A stretch of 64,000 bases of DNA from Akebia trifoliata (lineage: Eukaryota; Streptophyta; Magnoliopsida; Ranunculales; Lardizabalaceae). The stretch is from assembly GCA_017979445.1 (NCBI GenBank), contig CM030707.1, positions 21,458,586-21,522,585 of the forward strand, given 5' to 3'. A program made the position numbers and the translations under genes. Shown one piece after another: positions 23,449 to 36,769 of this stretch. The stretch's first letter is position 1; the number at the start of each line of letters is the position of its first letter. The notes under the pieces are model-generated. The model searched no databases. It was not told the origin of the DNA and was given only the letters and a program-made list of their open reading frames with translations.

Positions 23449-24380
23449 GTGATTTAGTATTCTTCTTAGAAAACATCATATAATTATACATACATACATA
23501 TATATATTTTGCTCCCTTTTATGCTTTTGTTACATTAGTTTTAATGGGAAATTTAGGCATACCCCTCCAGGTTTTGGTGAATATGTGAGATACCCTTACC
23601 TTATTTTCAAATTGATGGCATACATTCTGACCGTGGTCTTCATTGAGAAACTAATGAAAATGACTGAAATACCATCACTCTATATTATTGTGCTGGTTGT
23701 TTTACCTTTATTGTGTGTGGTGGCAACATATAATTAAACAATGACTAAACCAATTAATGTCATTCAAATCTAATTAGATGGGAATTATTTTTTTTTCATC
23801 TGATCCTACAATATTCGTCATCTCATTAGAAAGGAACTATAGGGATATACGTGTTTTATTATATGATAACTGTCATGTTTTTATGTAGGTTTTATTTTTC
23901 ATATATCCAATATTTAGGGAAGGTTCTGTCGAACTTTTAAAAAAAAAGTATATTTTGAGTTTAAAATGATGTTATAATGTTTTTATTGAATAAAAACAGT
24001 AACTGTTACTTTTTTGGAGCATAAGTTATTAAATTATAATGTTAAAAACAGTAATTGTTACATATAAAAGCATTCTGGTCATATTAACAGAATCTAGAAT
24101 AATTTCCAAACACAAAATTTTGTCAGAAGTATTTCTAACGGTACTTCTCAGAAGTTGCATCTAAACGTACAACATATATCCAGCTACTTTAGACAATACT
24201 TTAAAAAATACTTCTGAGAATACTTATGTTCTAAGTACTTCTGGCTCATGTACTCACACAGGCCCATAGCTTCTAGAGTTACTTAACTCATGACTAGAGA
24301 ACTCTCGAACACCTCGTCCTATCATATTATTCTACTACAAGCAACTATTTATCTACGCGTATAAACTTTTAGAAATTCAG

Positions 24381-25009
24381 ATGGCTTCATCAACATCTGT
24401 GCAATCCATCTTTTCAAGCAGCATGACACTTGTCACGCATAGAGGCAGTAAGCCAAACCTAACTCTCCCATCCACATTCGTGCCAAGTCAGAAAAGAACA
24501 GTCCGTTGCATGGTTGAGGTATTGTAGATTATAACAGTTGAGATATGATTTATCCGTGCAACCAAGAGTAACACAAACTCCTCTTCCCCCTAAACCAAAG
24601 GTAGGTAGTAATAGAATCACTTTTAAAAAGCACTTGTCAAGGTTTTTCAAAAGCATTTTTTAAGTTACTTTTATGTTTCTGTACAACTGCATGCAGGATA
24701 GCAAGAAGTTTTTGGATGTGTTTGCATTTAGTGGGCCCGCACCAGATTGTTGCTGCGATGGCAGTTGAGGTAACGAAAGGTGAAGATGTGGCAGCACAGT
24801 TGGCTAATGGAGGGATACCGTGGTTCTTAGGGACGACTGCCGTCCTGTCCCTCTTCTCCTTGATACCTTTGTTTCAAGGTGTTAGTGTTGAGTCCAAATC
24901 AAGAGGATTTTTGACTTATGATGCAGATATGTGGAACGGTAGATTTGCGATGTTGGGTTTGGTGGCATTGGTCTTCACTGAGTTTGTGAAGGGTGGGGCC
25001 CTTGTGTAA
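24381..25009 (+). pseudogene. early light-induced protein (ELIP), copy 2, frameshifted and promoterless
   Basis: Three exons match copy 1: 24381-24518, 24562-24600 and 24697-25009. It carries the same helix I deletion and frameshift after AFSGPAP. It has further damage. The acceptor before exon 2 reads GCAA instead of GCAG, intron 1 is about 45 bp shorter, and homology upstream ends just inside the leader, so the TATA box seen in copy 1 is gone. Helix III keeps the usual WNGRFAMLG, unlike copy 1. Non-functional on several counts. Confidence 0.9.
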
Positions 25010-25570
25010 GGGCCCACATCACCTCTGATGTGTTTAATCATGATTAAAGATTTTCTATGATTGTACGAAGTTGGAAAGTATTATTCTCCTCTAATCTAAA
25101 TAATAGGTATTTGTTTACGTATGTATACTTTACTAGCTCTTGTTGTAAGAGAGAAAAGAATAGAAATGAAAATTTCACTTTAAAGTTTATACCAATTATT
25201 TCTGTTCATGATAAAAACTCATAGGATAGGAGATCTGCCATTGGGAATCCAACTTTTACTTATTACAACCCAATTTCTTAAATCATTATCACACCCCAGT
25301 TAAAGATTACAATACTCTTCAAACGTTATAAAGATTTACTTATTACACTCTTCAGATTATAATCTCAACATCACATAACATTACACTCGCTTCGAACAAT
25401 ATCAGAACTTGTTTACAATCATGATTTGGTTCATTTAAAATCCTAAATCCGAAAAATAGAAATCTTAAAAGAAAAAAAGAAAAAAAAACTTTATTGACAC
25501 CCCAACTTTTACTTATTTTCTTTTTCTTATAATTAAGTAGTATCTATATGAAATATTACCATTTAAAATT
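25010..25570 (+). other. ELIP 3' flank, unit 2
   Basis: Non-coding, homologous to 10045-10577. No other gene is seen. Confidence 0.55.
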
Positions 25571-25885
25571 GAGTAATTATAAAAGCACCCTATGAATTAA
25601 TAAGGGCAACCCACACCATATTCGAATTTTTTGTAAATCAGTTTTGTAACCCTATTAAAACTGATTTACAAAAAAAAAATGGACGATTTACGGTTCTTGA
25701 ATTTGTTTCGATTGGGTTAGAAGTTTTGGAATTGGCTGATTTTTGGTGATGATGATCTCCTTATCATAGAGATCATCTTCATCAAAATCAACTCACTTTA
25801 AAACTTTTAATCCATATATGACAAAACAATTTGGCTATTGTGTGGATTGCCCTCATTAATTTGTGTAGTGCTTTTATAAATACCC
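25571..25885. mobile_element. 315-bp MITE (GGGCAACCCACAC family), unit 2
   Basis: Same element as 10578-10899, here with perfect 9-bp target duplications TTTAAAATT at 25562-25570 and 25886-25894. Ends GAGTAATTATAAAAGCACC and its inverse. Confidence 0.85.
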
Positions 25886-25894
25886 TTTAAAATT

Positions 25895-26313
25895 TGCATT
25901 CATACAAATCCTTTCAATAGTCATATTATTTGTATATGTTCCATAAATACATTATATATATATATATATATTTGTTTTATTATTATTATTAGTATGCAGT
26001 AACAATTTTATAAAGAATTATTTACTAGGTAGAACAGAAAACCAAGTACTATCTATTTACATATACACCCTAAAGTTAAAATAACCACAAACCTTGTTTT
26101 TACTAAAATAAATAAATAACCACCCCCAATATGCAACTTATGATCTTCTAATAAGAATACTCATTTTCTTGAAAAACTCTCTTATTTATCTCCAACTAAA
26201 TCCCCCAACACACCGCTAAAGGTAAGATACTCCACGAGATCTTCTTTGTCCCAACGAACATAATTAGGTCCCAATTTTAAAGAAAAGATAAGATCGAATT
26301 CAAACACAACTAA
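25895..26313. other. array spacer D and start of the next LINE copy
   Basis: Homologous to 10909-11340. It includes a TA microsatellite at about 25953-25970 and then the 3' end of the LINE relic of unit 3, which is interrupted at 26313 by the LTR insertion and resumes at 39926. Confidence 0.65.
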
Positions 26314-28378
26314 TGTGGCGCCCCGCCAAACGCTAACACAAAGCCCCATGTCAGATCTCGAAGCACAAGGTGAAGTTTCGAAATTTCGGCATGGTCTCCT
26401 CTGTTTATGTTAGCATTCCAAGGCATTCAACCTGCACCTGATAAATGACATACAATCCTGCATATATACATACAAAAATATAATACTAACGGAAGCCTAT
26501 ATACATCTAATAATGTACGATAGACCAAAATACAGAATAAGAAATTTGTATACAGGATTATACAAAAATTTCTCACTGTAACAAAAGTCCTATTACTCAG
26601 AACAAAATTTATAATACTCTTGGACAAATCGATACCACTAGGAGGTATAACCCCAAATTCACCAAGTGACGGACTCTGATAGTCTATCTGACCAACTAGA
26701 TGATTCTCACTTGTTTTCTACACTTGCTTCGCCAACATGAACGAATAAACATTCTAAATCATTTTAACATATGCAAAGTTGTACAAAAGAAACTATGATT
26801 AACTGATATATATATATATATATAACTAGGGATGAGCAACTAAACACTTCAAAACTCACATTACATCAATCAATAGGATCTACTATAATATTTTCTTTTT
26901 ATATAAATCTAATTGATCAAATGGAAACATTAAACATGCATTTCATTTTATATATCAAAGTAAGACAACAAATACATAATATACAATGGTAAAATAATGG
27001 AATTAGAGAGTTGGGATTCACAACTGGATTGCTTCCAATCAGGACATAATGTTTCATAATAAAGTATCAGTTCATGATTTTATGGTTAGTTACTGTTTAC
27101 CACACTTGCGGGATCATTTATCCGGTTCAAGTTGGCCGTTTGATTTGACCGTAAGCAATGGGTCTATTTTCGATGTGTTAGAACGTTCAACTACTATAGA
27201 TTGTTAGTGATCACTGACTAATCATCTTTGCATATGCCTATCAGACATGCATGTGATTCCCAAATATACAATTCATTCGTATACGACCACATTTACATTA
27301 CAAGTTCACTGGTAAAGATAGAGAGGAATAAATCCGGATTCTAGTTGTGACTCCACTCTCATACGCATCCCATACCATGTATGAGCTTGGTGGTCCCTAC
27401 CGTACATCCCAGGATAATACACCACTCCGGATGATATGACGCACTATCCCTTTAGGCATTCACAGACTCTTTAACAGCTCACAAAATAGCTACATATATA
27501 TTATTTTATTTTCGTTGAAAATAAATAAGAAATTTTCTTTGAAAACAAATAAGAAATTAACAATACAAGGTTGAGAATAGATATACAGTTTCCTACCATG
27601 CAACTGTGGCCACCCGGCCTAAAATAAATAACAGAACGGAAAAGTAAATAACGCCTCGTGCTAACAGAAAGTAAATAAATATGCAACCAGTAATATTATT
27701 CCTGGATATCCGTTCACCAACTTACATACAACATAACAATGTAAAATACAAACATCACCCCTCGGGTGTGACTCTGAAATTTTACCGTTTCATACCCTTT
27801 TTACTTTTTTTTTTTTTTTACAATTTTCAATCTCTCAAACAATATATCCACTTTCTGATATTCATCAACTCAATATGAGTTCATTGAATATTAAATCTTT
27901 TTTTTCAACTTGAAATTCATTTTTATCATTTAAATTGAAAATTTACAAAATTTATATCAAAATAGGGTCTGAGCGGTGCACATGACCCAACTAGCGAAAA
28001 TAATCCGGTGAAATATCCTACCCACGTAAAATTTGTTATAACATACAATTAAACATATCAAATATGCAAGTTCTGATGTGAATTTGAAATAAAGAAATAT
28101 TATTCTATATTTTTAAAATCTCTAATAAATTTTTGATAAAATCCTAAATGCAATTTTCACAATCTACGATTACTAATGGAAATTGAGAACTTCTTACTAT
28201 CTATTTGCAAAAGAATTGAAGTACGTGCGTAGAAATCGAGATGGTCGATAAAGAAATCAAGACAGATCGAACTTCGAGACGACTGATTTTTGAATTTGAC
28301 TCGGTAGTTTTGAAGATCTCGATGATGTTGTCATTTCTCCCTTCTGCGACAGAGGACGATTTGATCCCAAAATAGAAA

Positions 28379-29807
28379 TGAAAGCGCCCTCGATCCGCGG
28401 GGTGCGCGGATCCGCTTTTGATTTTTGAGGTTTGGGAGTCGTCACCTAGTTATTACGGTATAGGAACCGAACATTGACTCTAAAAGGTAAATAACACTAA
28501 TCTACGAGAGAAAATACGGATCCGGAGATCACGTTACAGGGTTGGAAGGTGTTAGGCACCAACTCCGCCCGACAAATGTTGGTCTCTACTTTTCTCAAAT
28601 AAAACTACATTGCTAAAAGACCTAAATAAAAAATAATAATAAGAATGAAAAATACCTAGATGATCACAACGATAACTCCCTCAAAGCTGGCGGAGAGATT
28701 CCTTGCTTGTGATTACTTGCTTCGTTTCCATTACTGGATCCGTTTCATATCTTCAAGATGAAGTATCTTCTCCTTAAATCTAAGTGTTGCCTAATTTTTT
28801 TTGGATTTCTAGATATTTTTGAAGGGTTTCTAGGTATTTTTTGAGCAAAAGTTGGGATTTGGTGTTAGGTAAGGAGTTAGGACTTCAAAATTAGGGTTTG
28901 GGGAAGGCTAGGGAGATTTTTTGACTTACTTTTTCTAGGGTTTACTTTTACCTACAAAAATAGGTTGTAAAGGTCCTTATTTATAGATTTTTTTTAAGTG
29001 TTTTTTAGATAGAGTTAGTGTTAGATTAGAATTCTTTTAGATAAAGTTAGTGTTTGATTAAAATTCTATTAGAGTTAAGGTTTGACTTTGGTCTTATTAG
29101 ATTAACTAGGTTTCTTTAAATTAGGGTTTTAACTTAAGTCTTACTTGATTAACTTGACTTAAAAAAATTTAATTTTAATTATGATTTCACTTATTAATTA
29201 ATATTTTAATTATTAATTTGAGAATTTTAAATTGTTAAAATTGAAAAATTATCGTTTTGCCCCTAAATAGGAATTTTGCGTTTTAAGTCATTTTTCGATG
29301 TTACAGGATGTTTTGGAATATATTTTTCATAAGGAATTCAATGGGAATATCTGTTTGTGTCACTTATGAATTTTTTCGGCATGAAATGATCGTGAACTTT
29401 ATGAGGAGCATTTTCGTAATTTTATCAAATTTGGTGAAAATTGACGAAATGGCTTATTTGATTTCAATTTGTTGTTTTATGTGTTTGAAAGGGTTTTCCT
29501 AAGAGTACTATAAGCACTAGGGATGTTTTGATGTTAGGGATATTTTGGTAATTTGATCATTTTTTAGTAATTTTTATCGTAAAACTTCTTTTTATCTGAA
29601 AAATGATGATTTCTATATTTTTGGGGTCATATTTTTCTAGTGTAGTGTGGTTTCTACAGTTTTGTTAGTTCGAGATACCTCATCTGAATTTCTAAAATAC
29701 ATCTAGTAACCAAATAGAGCATTGGAATAAACATCCATCATTGGAAACCGTTGCAATCGAGTTAACGAGTTGATTAATCAAGCAAGTGCAAAAATGGGGT
29801 GTCTACA
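28379..29807 (-). repeat. 3' LTR of element Y
   Basis: Starts TGAAAGCGCCCTCG and ends GGTGTCTACA on the plus strand. It aligns along its length with 37614-39061, with scattered substitutions and a few small indels. The matching frames at 29308-29502 and 38563-38757 are LTR sequence, not genes. Confidence 0.9.
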
Positions 29808-29822
29808 GATGCTCCTCTTTGG
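29808..29822 (-). other. polypurine tract of element Y
   Basis: On the minus strand the sequence reads CCAAAGAGGAGCATC directly before TGTAGACACCCC, a purine-rich tract at the expected place next to the 3' LTR. Confidence 0.65.
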
Positions 29823-30246
29823 CAGAGGGTTGAAGCAAACTAGATAGCAAATCTATTTTGGTAGATAGTACGATATCCGAATGTCAAAGCTAGTGATAGT
29901 TCATTTTACAGCCTGATTTAGTGATTCGTCGAGGCGTTCAGATCCTTGAGGGTAAAACTTTCCTCGAACAAAAGGTTGTCAGGTCCTCGAGAGAGAGCTC
30001 TCACTGGCGGTGTCAGATCCTTGAATTTTAGAAATTTCTCCCTAACTAAAATGTGCAAGTGTGCACTTGAAATCTGAGATAAATCTCAAAGGGTCTGACC
30101 AAAATTCGAGTAAAACTGAGTAAAATCTGAGCAAAACATAAAATCTAGGAAAACCTGAGAAAAAATTTGACTTTAAACAAAAATTGAAAAAAATTTGAGA
30201 TTTGAGCAAAATCTGAGTAAAAGTTGAGAAAAAGTTGAATGTTATA

Positions 30247-31335
30247 CTCTACCTACCCTGGGTGAAAGAGTAATGAACTTATTTTTCTAGGAGTCCTACT
30301 CTACCTGATCGGGGTGAAAGAGTAATGAACTAATTATTTTGAGAGTCCTACTCTACCTGCTCGAGGTGAAAAAATAATGTACTAATTATTTTTTTTGGAA
30401 AGTTCTACTCTACCTACTCTGAGTGAAAGAGTAATGAACTAAGCTTTCTGGGAGTTCTACTCTACTTGCCCAGGGTGAAAGAGTAATGAACTAATTTTTT
30501 TGGGAAGTTCTACTCTACCTACTCGGAGTGAATGAGGAATAAACTAATTTTTTGGGAGTCATACTCTACCTGCCCAGGGTGAAAGAGTAATGAACCAATT
30601 TTTGTGGGAAGTTCTATTATACCTACTTGAAGTGAAAGAGTAATGAACTAAGCTTTTTGGGAGTCCTACTCTACCTACCTAGGGTGAAAGAGTAATGAAC
30701 TAATTTTTTTGGGAAGTTTTACTTTACCTACTCGGAGTGAAAGAGTAATGAACTAAACTTTTTGGGAGTCCTACTCTACTTACTTAGGGTGAAAGAGTAA
30801 TGAACTAATTTTTTGAGGAGTCCTACTCTACCTACTCGGAGTGAAAGAGTAATAAACTAAGTTTTTTTGGGAGTCCTACTCTACCTGCCTAGGTGAAAGA
30901 GTAATGAACTAATTTTTTGGGAAGTTCTACTCTACCTACTCGGAGTGAAAAAGTAATGAACTAATTTTTTGGGAGTCCTACTCTACCTGCCCATGGTGAA
31001 AGAGTAATGAACTAATTTGTCTAGGAAGTTCTACTCTACCTACTCGGAGTGAAAGAGTAATGAACTAAGCTTTTTGGGAGTCCTACTTTACCTGTCCAGG
31101 GTGAAAGAGTAATGAATTAATTTTTGGGAAGTTCTACTCTACCTACTCGGAGTGAAAGAGTAATGTACTAATTTTTTTGGGAGTCCTACTCTACCTACCT
31201 AGGGTGAAAGAGTAATCAACTATTTTTCTTTTGGAAGTTCTACTCTACCTACTCGGAGTGAAAGAGTATGAACTAAGCTTTTTGGGAATCCTACTCTACC
31301 TACCCAGGGTGAAAGAGTAATGAACTATTTTTTTG
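30247..31335. repeat. tandem array, about 52-bp unit, in element Y
   Basis: Roughly twenty imperfect copies of a unit containing TCTACTCTACCTACTCGG, then GTGAAAGAGTAATGAAC, then a variable T-rich tail. Neighbouring copies alternate in two types (CTCGGAGTG and CCCAGGGTG), so the higher-order unit is a dimer of about 105 bp. It lies between integrase and the 3' LTR. A related short array occurs at 41766-42215. Confidence 0.9.
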
Positions 31336-32890
31336 GGAATAAATGGGGGATTTACATCGCATTTGATTTTTTTAAAATAAAAAATTAGATTTTATGAAGG
31401 TACGGTAAACATTTTAACCCTCTTTGAATCTTAGGAGTTTTCAAAATTGCTATCAAGAGGGTAACCTTTAATTCAAAGGTAACCTTATCCTTTGGGGTTG
31501 AAATTGACCAGGCTTCAGAACTAAAATGCCCCTAGTTTGACAAAGAATATTGCATTGGGGATAATTGAATATAATTTGAAAACGAATGTCCTTAGTGTAA
31601 GAGGGGAAATTGTACTCTTTAGAAAAAGGAAGTGCCCTTATTATGAAAGTTTAAAATTCTTGATTACCGCAAGCGCAATAAAGGTTTAACTTTTAATTCT
31701 GACTTTATATATTGAAGATTTTGAATCAGGCTCAAAGAAATTGGAACAAAATATTTCTTTCTGAAATTCATTATAGAATTTGTCATTTCTCCCCGTCGGT
31801 TCGCTTAGGGACATGCAATTCTTCAGATCAATCATAGACAAGATACTTGTATCCACTGAGTCTATATTTGATTCAAACTGGGTATTGAAACTTGATCATT
31901 CAGACTTCTGATGTTTCGGCTCGGACCGCCTTTTCAGCTTCTCAACTCAACGGAGATTTTCTTTTATTTTTTGGTTGCTCAAAGTTTTGCCTAGATTGCC
32001 TTTTTAGGTTTTCAATCTAGCGAGCATGCTTTAGCTTTTTCCTAGATCGCCTTTTTAGGTTTTCGATCTAGCGAGCTTATAATTTTTTCTCTTTTCTTTG
32101 TTCTGATTATTGCCAAGGTCGTCCTTTCATATTTTCAACCTTGCGAGCTTGCCCTAATTTTTGCCTAAGTTACCCTTTTGGGTTTTCAACCTAGTAGGCT
32201 TCATTTTTTTTTTCTTCCATTTTGAACTTTTGGAGTTACTGTCTGATCGTGCTTTGCTATCTTCCTTGACTTTTTCGCACAATACTTAGGAAGACTTTTA
32301 TGGGTAGACTTAGGACTGGGCATAAAAAGAAAGGAATTTTGAGGCTCAAAAATCCAAATGCCCATTGTGTGGCATTTTCTTTTAAATTATTTTCTTTTTT
32401 CTTGAATTTTCCTCCCCATTTTGGATGATATTTATTTTTCTTTTGAATTTTTTCTTCTTAGATTTTTTCTTTGTCGAGGGAATCTATTTTTTTATTTTGA
32501 TGTGGTCGGGCCTGAAGTAACTTCTCAGGTTGCCTACGTAGGCCAGAATTTGGGGATCAGACCAAGACATAGTTCGAATTTCCCTCCCCTAGATTGGATG
32601 ATCAGGCCGAGAAAGAAAAAGGTATAATTTTTTTTTAAAAAGCTGCAAAGGGCTTAGAAAGGAAATAATGAAATAGGTAGTAAGAAAATTGATTTGGCCA
32701 AAGATGGCCTCCTTAAATATAGTACCGCTTAATTTGGTTAAGGTTGGTTGACTCTGGTAGTTCAATTCTATCATGATATTGAAGTCTAACGGTTGAATCA
32801 TTTACTTGTAAGTGGCAAACTTTGATTTTCTTGTCAAACGTGTGAGTGACTCTTCTCTGGTAAGTTTACACTTTGTACAGAACTTTTAAG
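31336..32890 (-). other. internal region of element Y without a readable gene
   Basis: Matches the corresponding part of element Z (about 43380-43907 and 45690-46740). Includes three or four copies of a phrase like GATCGCCTTTTTAGGTTTTCGATCTAGCGAGC around 31950-32190. No frame recognised. Confidence 0.5.
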
Positions 32891-33480
32891 TTATTTTTCT
32901 TTGATCAGGTTTACTTCTTCATACTGCTGACGAACCCAGTCTGTTTCTAACAATTGACTTTTTATCAAGACCTTGAGATACGGGATTTTCATTTCAACTG
33001 TTAAATCTGCTTCCATATCATATACTAGAGAGTAGGGAATAACTCCAATGGAAGACTGATATGCCCATAGTGTGAATGGTAACTTCTCTAACGGATCCTG
33101 GTGCGATTGACACATTTTCTTAATGATTATCTTGAGAATTTTTTTTATTGACTGTTTCAACATTTCCATTAGTCTGAGAACGTGGGGAGATGATTTGTGA
33201 TGTCGAATCTTAAACTTTGAACACGGAGTAATGACCTAAGCTTTGAAGTATGACCCATTATTAGAGATCAACTCAAAAGGTACCCCCATATCGACTGATG
33301 ACATGTACTTAAATGAACTTTTCAACTCGAGATGTAGTGGGGATAGCGTTAATATATTTTCTAACATCTTCTTTAATTCCATCGATATAGACGAGTATCT
33401 ATTCCTTGTTGAGCAACACCCAAGCTTGTACCTAGCATACCCTCATATGATCACACGAACAAGTCTTTGAAATTTCTAAG
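32891..33480 (-). pseudogene. Gypsy integrase remnant, element Y
   Basis: Minus-strand translation near 33300-33170 gives GVPFELIS then NGSYFKA and HHKSSPRSQTNG, the late part of the integrase catalytic core. 33169-32891 gives EKLPFTLWAYQSS, TPYSLVYDMEA-like text (IPYSLVYDMEADL) and ETDWVRQQYEEVNLI, the following conserved region. Stops lie between the pieces, so it is inactive. This fixes the orientation of the element as minus. Confidence 0.85.
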
Positions 33481-36400
33481 TAAATTCATTATCCCTTCGT
33501 GTTCCTCTAGGAATAGGATAATTTATATCTGAATTTCTTGGAAATTATTTTTTGTTATAAGGTTCAATGACCTTTGCTTTCTGATTGAAAGTTGTTGAGC
33601 CCGACCCTTATCTTCTTATTCAAGAGAAAAATATATCCTTGAAGCCAGATTATTAGTTAATTCGTTAAATTTTCTTTATCCAATCAAATTCAGAAGGGGC
33701 GACAGACACCTCTATGACTCGACTCAAAAGAAAAAGAGAAGACTCGATCTAAAGAAAACATGATATTGATGAATTGAAAAAAAAACTTGATTCAAGACTC
33801 ATGAAAGACAATTACCCACATACAACACACTTGACTATAGGCTGAAGACTCTGGATATTGCTTACAACCAGCAGGATTGAGGCAATGTGATCTGCAGGGA
33901 ACAACTGTGTAATTTTGAGAGATTCCGCGGTCATTTTTGATTGTTGACTTGGTACTAACGTTTCTTCTAGTTGACCGGACGTATAACCCTTACTAGACGA
34001 TGGATGATTGAGTTTAGGTGCAATGATAATCCTGAAACCTTATCAAAGGTGGAGTTGGTTTTTAGCAATTAGAAATAGAGGTCCCTCTTGATAGCATTGG
34101 TTAACCCCCTAGATTCAAAAACTCTAACCAAAGAAATATTCCGATCACGAAACATTACATGAAGATGATTTACCAATTGATCATGAATCTTAGAAAATTT
34201 GGAATCATGATTAAGGGTTGTACGATTTTCTAAAAGTAAGATCCAGATTGTACAAATCAGTACATCCCTTAATATGATTTTTTTACTGATCCTGGTCTTG
34301 TTAAATATCAAATATTCAGTCCATTGAATTAAATTGGCCGATACAACGTGATTGGGACCGTGTACCCATTTGAATTTGAGTCAATTTGACCCAATGGATC
34401 TAAATATTCTACTTGAATCACTTCATCAACTATTTTTTTAAGCTAATTAATCCAATCAGTCCATGTGTTGATCTATAAGATTCATTTACCAATTAGGCTA
34501 ACTAGTTTAATTTGATATTGATCGGTATGTCCAATCAATTAAGTTTACTGGGTTGGACCGGTATTGCGGGTTGGATTGAAACAGTGTGGATCGATCCACC
34601 ACTTACTTTTGGATTGGATTAAATAGAGCAACCTGGAAACACCCATAGTCAGTTCGGGTCGTGACCTATAAGAAGGCTCTTAGACTTTAGGTTTACTACG
34701 TGCAATGCAATTAATCTGGCCACCCTTACTCAAGTACACCTATATACTTCTCGAGTATACTCAATCAGACGGTACATGGTGACTTGGTTTGATATACCGT
34801 ATAGGTGATAATTTAATACTCTAATCCACATCTCTGAAGTCAAAAATAGCCAGTTTAATCTCCAATTGAGAGGTGGCGCACGATGCTGAGCAAGGGCCCT
34901 CTTAAATACCTCTCGTTTAGAATAGACGTAATATATCCCCCTCGTACAGTAGGGTACAGCAGGACGGGATCTAACTTAGGCACTGATTTTGATCAAGAAG
35001 TGCAATTGGTGAACTTAGATTACCTTTGATATACAGTATAGGTACGAATCTAGGGTTGTAGCTTTCATAAATGGTTTAGCATCCCACGAGGGGATCGACC
35101 ACGTACTAGTACTATGTTGACAATCGGGACATGTGACTGTGCGGTTTACAATAAGACAAAGGCTCAGATCGCTCCAGCATGGGTGCATCGATATACCTTT
35201 TAGAGTCACCTGATCAAACGGTACTAATGTCCCAGTTTTATATACCCTAAGGTACGTGACTGGAGTTGTGGTTTTCATGAATGACGTCGCATCTCCAAGG
35301 AGACCGGGTCACGCACTAGTGCCACGTTGGCTATAAAGGACATGCAACATGCAATGCAATAAAATAAACGTGCTAGTAATGTGTGCAAAATAGGGTGGGG
35401 TGTGTCCGGGGCCTTTTTCAGATAAATGAGTCTATGGGCTTGATTAGATCACACAAGTATGGATATCAAATAAATATTGATTTAAAAACACAAAAGTATC
35501 CATAACATCAAAATTAAGATCAAGACATGCACATCAAAAATATATATCAATCAAGATCATGGCATGTCAGATATGCAATCAATTAGCATAGTACTGAAAT
35601 AATCAATCATTGAACAACCATTGAAATATGCACAAGAATTTTTTTTTTAAATGAACTAAAACAAAATGACTTTTTTTTGTCCAATCAATGATGGCTTTGA
35701 GCAACCCAAAACCAATTCGGGATTTCAATGAATATTGAATTGAGAATATAATGATAGTTGTTGAAATACAGAAAGATGTCTTTTGTTTTTTTTTTTAAGA
35801 AATTCTTGTTTTTTTTTTTTTTAGCAAAGAAAAATTTTATAAAGGAAAAAAAAAATCTATTATTAATTAGTACTACACAAATTACTAAACAAATGGACAC
35901 TTTTTTTTTTCTTAAGAAAAATTGTTACTGACTATTAAAGAAACCTAAAAAAATAAAAATTCCAATAATTTTGTTGCCACACCAACTTTTACACGTAAGA
36001 AAAAAGAAAAACATTATAATGATGTGTTATATGTAAAAACTGGTGTGCTAAAAAAATCCTTTAACAATAGCGCAGTTGAAACAAAATTTTTTTTATAGAA
36101 AAGCTTGATACTAAAATGTATTTCCCACATAAATGAGAGATCAAAAATTTCACAAGAAACTCAAATCCTCTCATTGAATGCTTCTTGAATCCTAATCGGA
36201 ATCAAGGGAATTCTACAAAGAGGACAAATCTTGATCACGATTCATCCGACGATCCAAATATTTCAAGTGGAAGACATGATTGCACCCCATCAATCGTCAG
36301 ATTTCTTCCTCTCCAAATCTAGATTCAAATCCCTGTTTCAATCATCTCTAAAGCTTTGTTCATGCCCTCCTTTCAATCTCTTAATTTTTTATTACAAAGT

Positions 36401-36560
36401 CATGATGGAAACATTGTAATGTTGAACCCCAAAAATGTCCCTATCAGTAGACGGTTTTAGCAGAATCAAAATCATAATCCTTAGCTTCAGACCCATCTCT
36501 AAGCAAAGAGAAATCGGGATTAAGCTTTTCTTTAAAAAATTTGGGTTTCAAAATAAAAAT
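33481..36560 (-). other. element Y spacer, no gene recognised
   Basis: About 3 kb with only short, stop-broken frames. The stretch at about 34860-35340 matches 48318-48720 of element Z, including 'gagaggtggcgcacgatgct', so it is a shared part of the family. Poly-T/poly-A tracts are common after 35640. Confidence 0.5.
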
Positions 36561-36627
36561 TAGATTTTTAGGAAGAAACCAATTTTTTTTTTGCTTTTCT
36601 AATCAATTTAGATTGAGAGGGAAATAG

Positions 36628-36670
36628 AGGATAAAGAGAGAGAGAGAGGGAGAGAGAGAGAGAGAGAGAT
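36628..36670. repeat. GA microsatellite
   Basis: Near-perfect GA repeats with one GGGA interruption. Confidence 0.95.
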
Positions 36671-36769
36671 ATGAAGAGGGTAGAGGTGTTTTTTTTTTCT
36701 TCTTTGTTGTTTTTTGTCCTCTTCTTTCTCATTGGAGAAGAAGATAAAAGTAGGAAAAAACACGTTTTC

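Larger units (their letters stand above)
21846..24266. mobile_element. 2.4-kb foreign block replacing HSF exon 1 and both promoters
   Basis: Sequence with no match in unit 0, lying between a truncated HSF intron and the ELIP leader (which resumes at TAGCTTCTAGAG). It shows transposon-like features: terminal-type motifs cacacaggccc near 22205 and at 24258-24268, the 'AGTACTTCTG' motif at both edges, and GC-rich subterminal repeats. I cannot define exact termini or a target duplication. Its interior includes an HMA-domain exon (23325-23448). It could be a gene-carrying DNA transposon whose insertion was accompanied by deletion of about 2.6 kb. Confidence 0.5.

Noticed and set aside
29308..29502. 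64-codon frame with a near-identical twin at 38563-38757, suggesting a conserved small protein
   Set aside because: The two are the same part of the paired LTRs of one element, so their similarity reflects LTR identity rather than protein conservation.
30247..31335. Regularly spaced repeats that could suggest a CRISPR-like array
   Set aside because: The units are contiguous, imperfect and lie inside a plant LTR retrotransposon; the 'spacers' are themselves repeats.
32421..32627. Short frame next to the integrase region as an extra retrotransposon gene
   Set aside because: It is on the opposite strand to the integrase, has no recognised domain, and its counterpart in element Z is not open.
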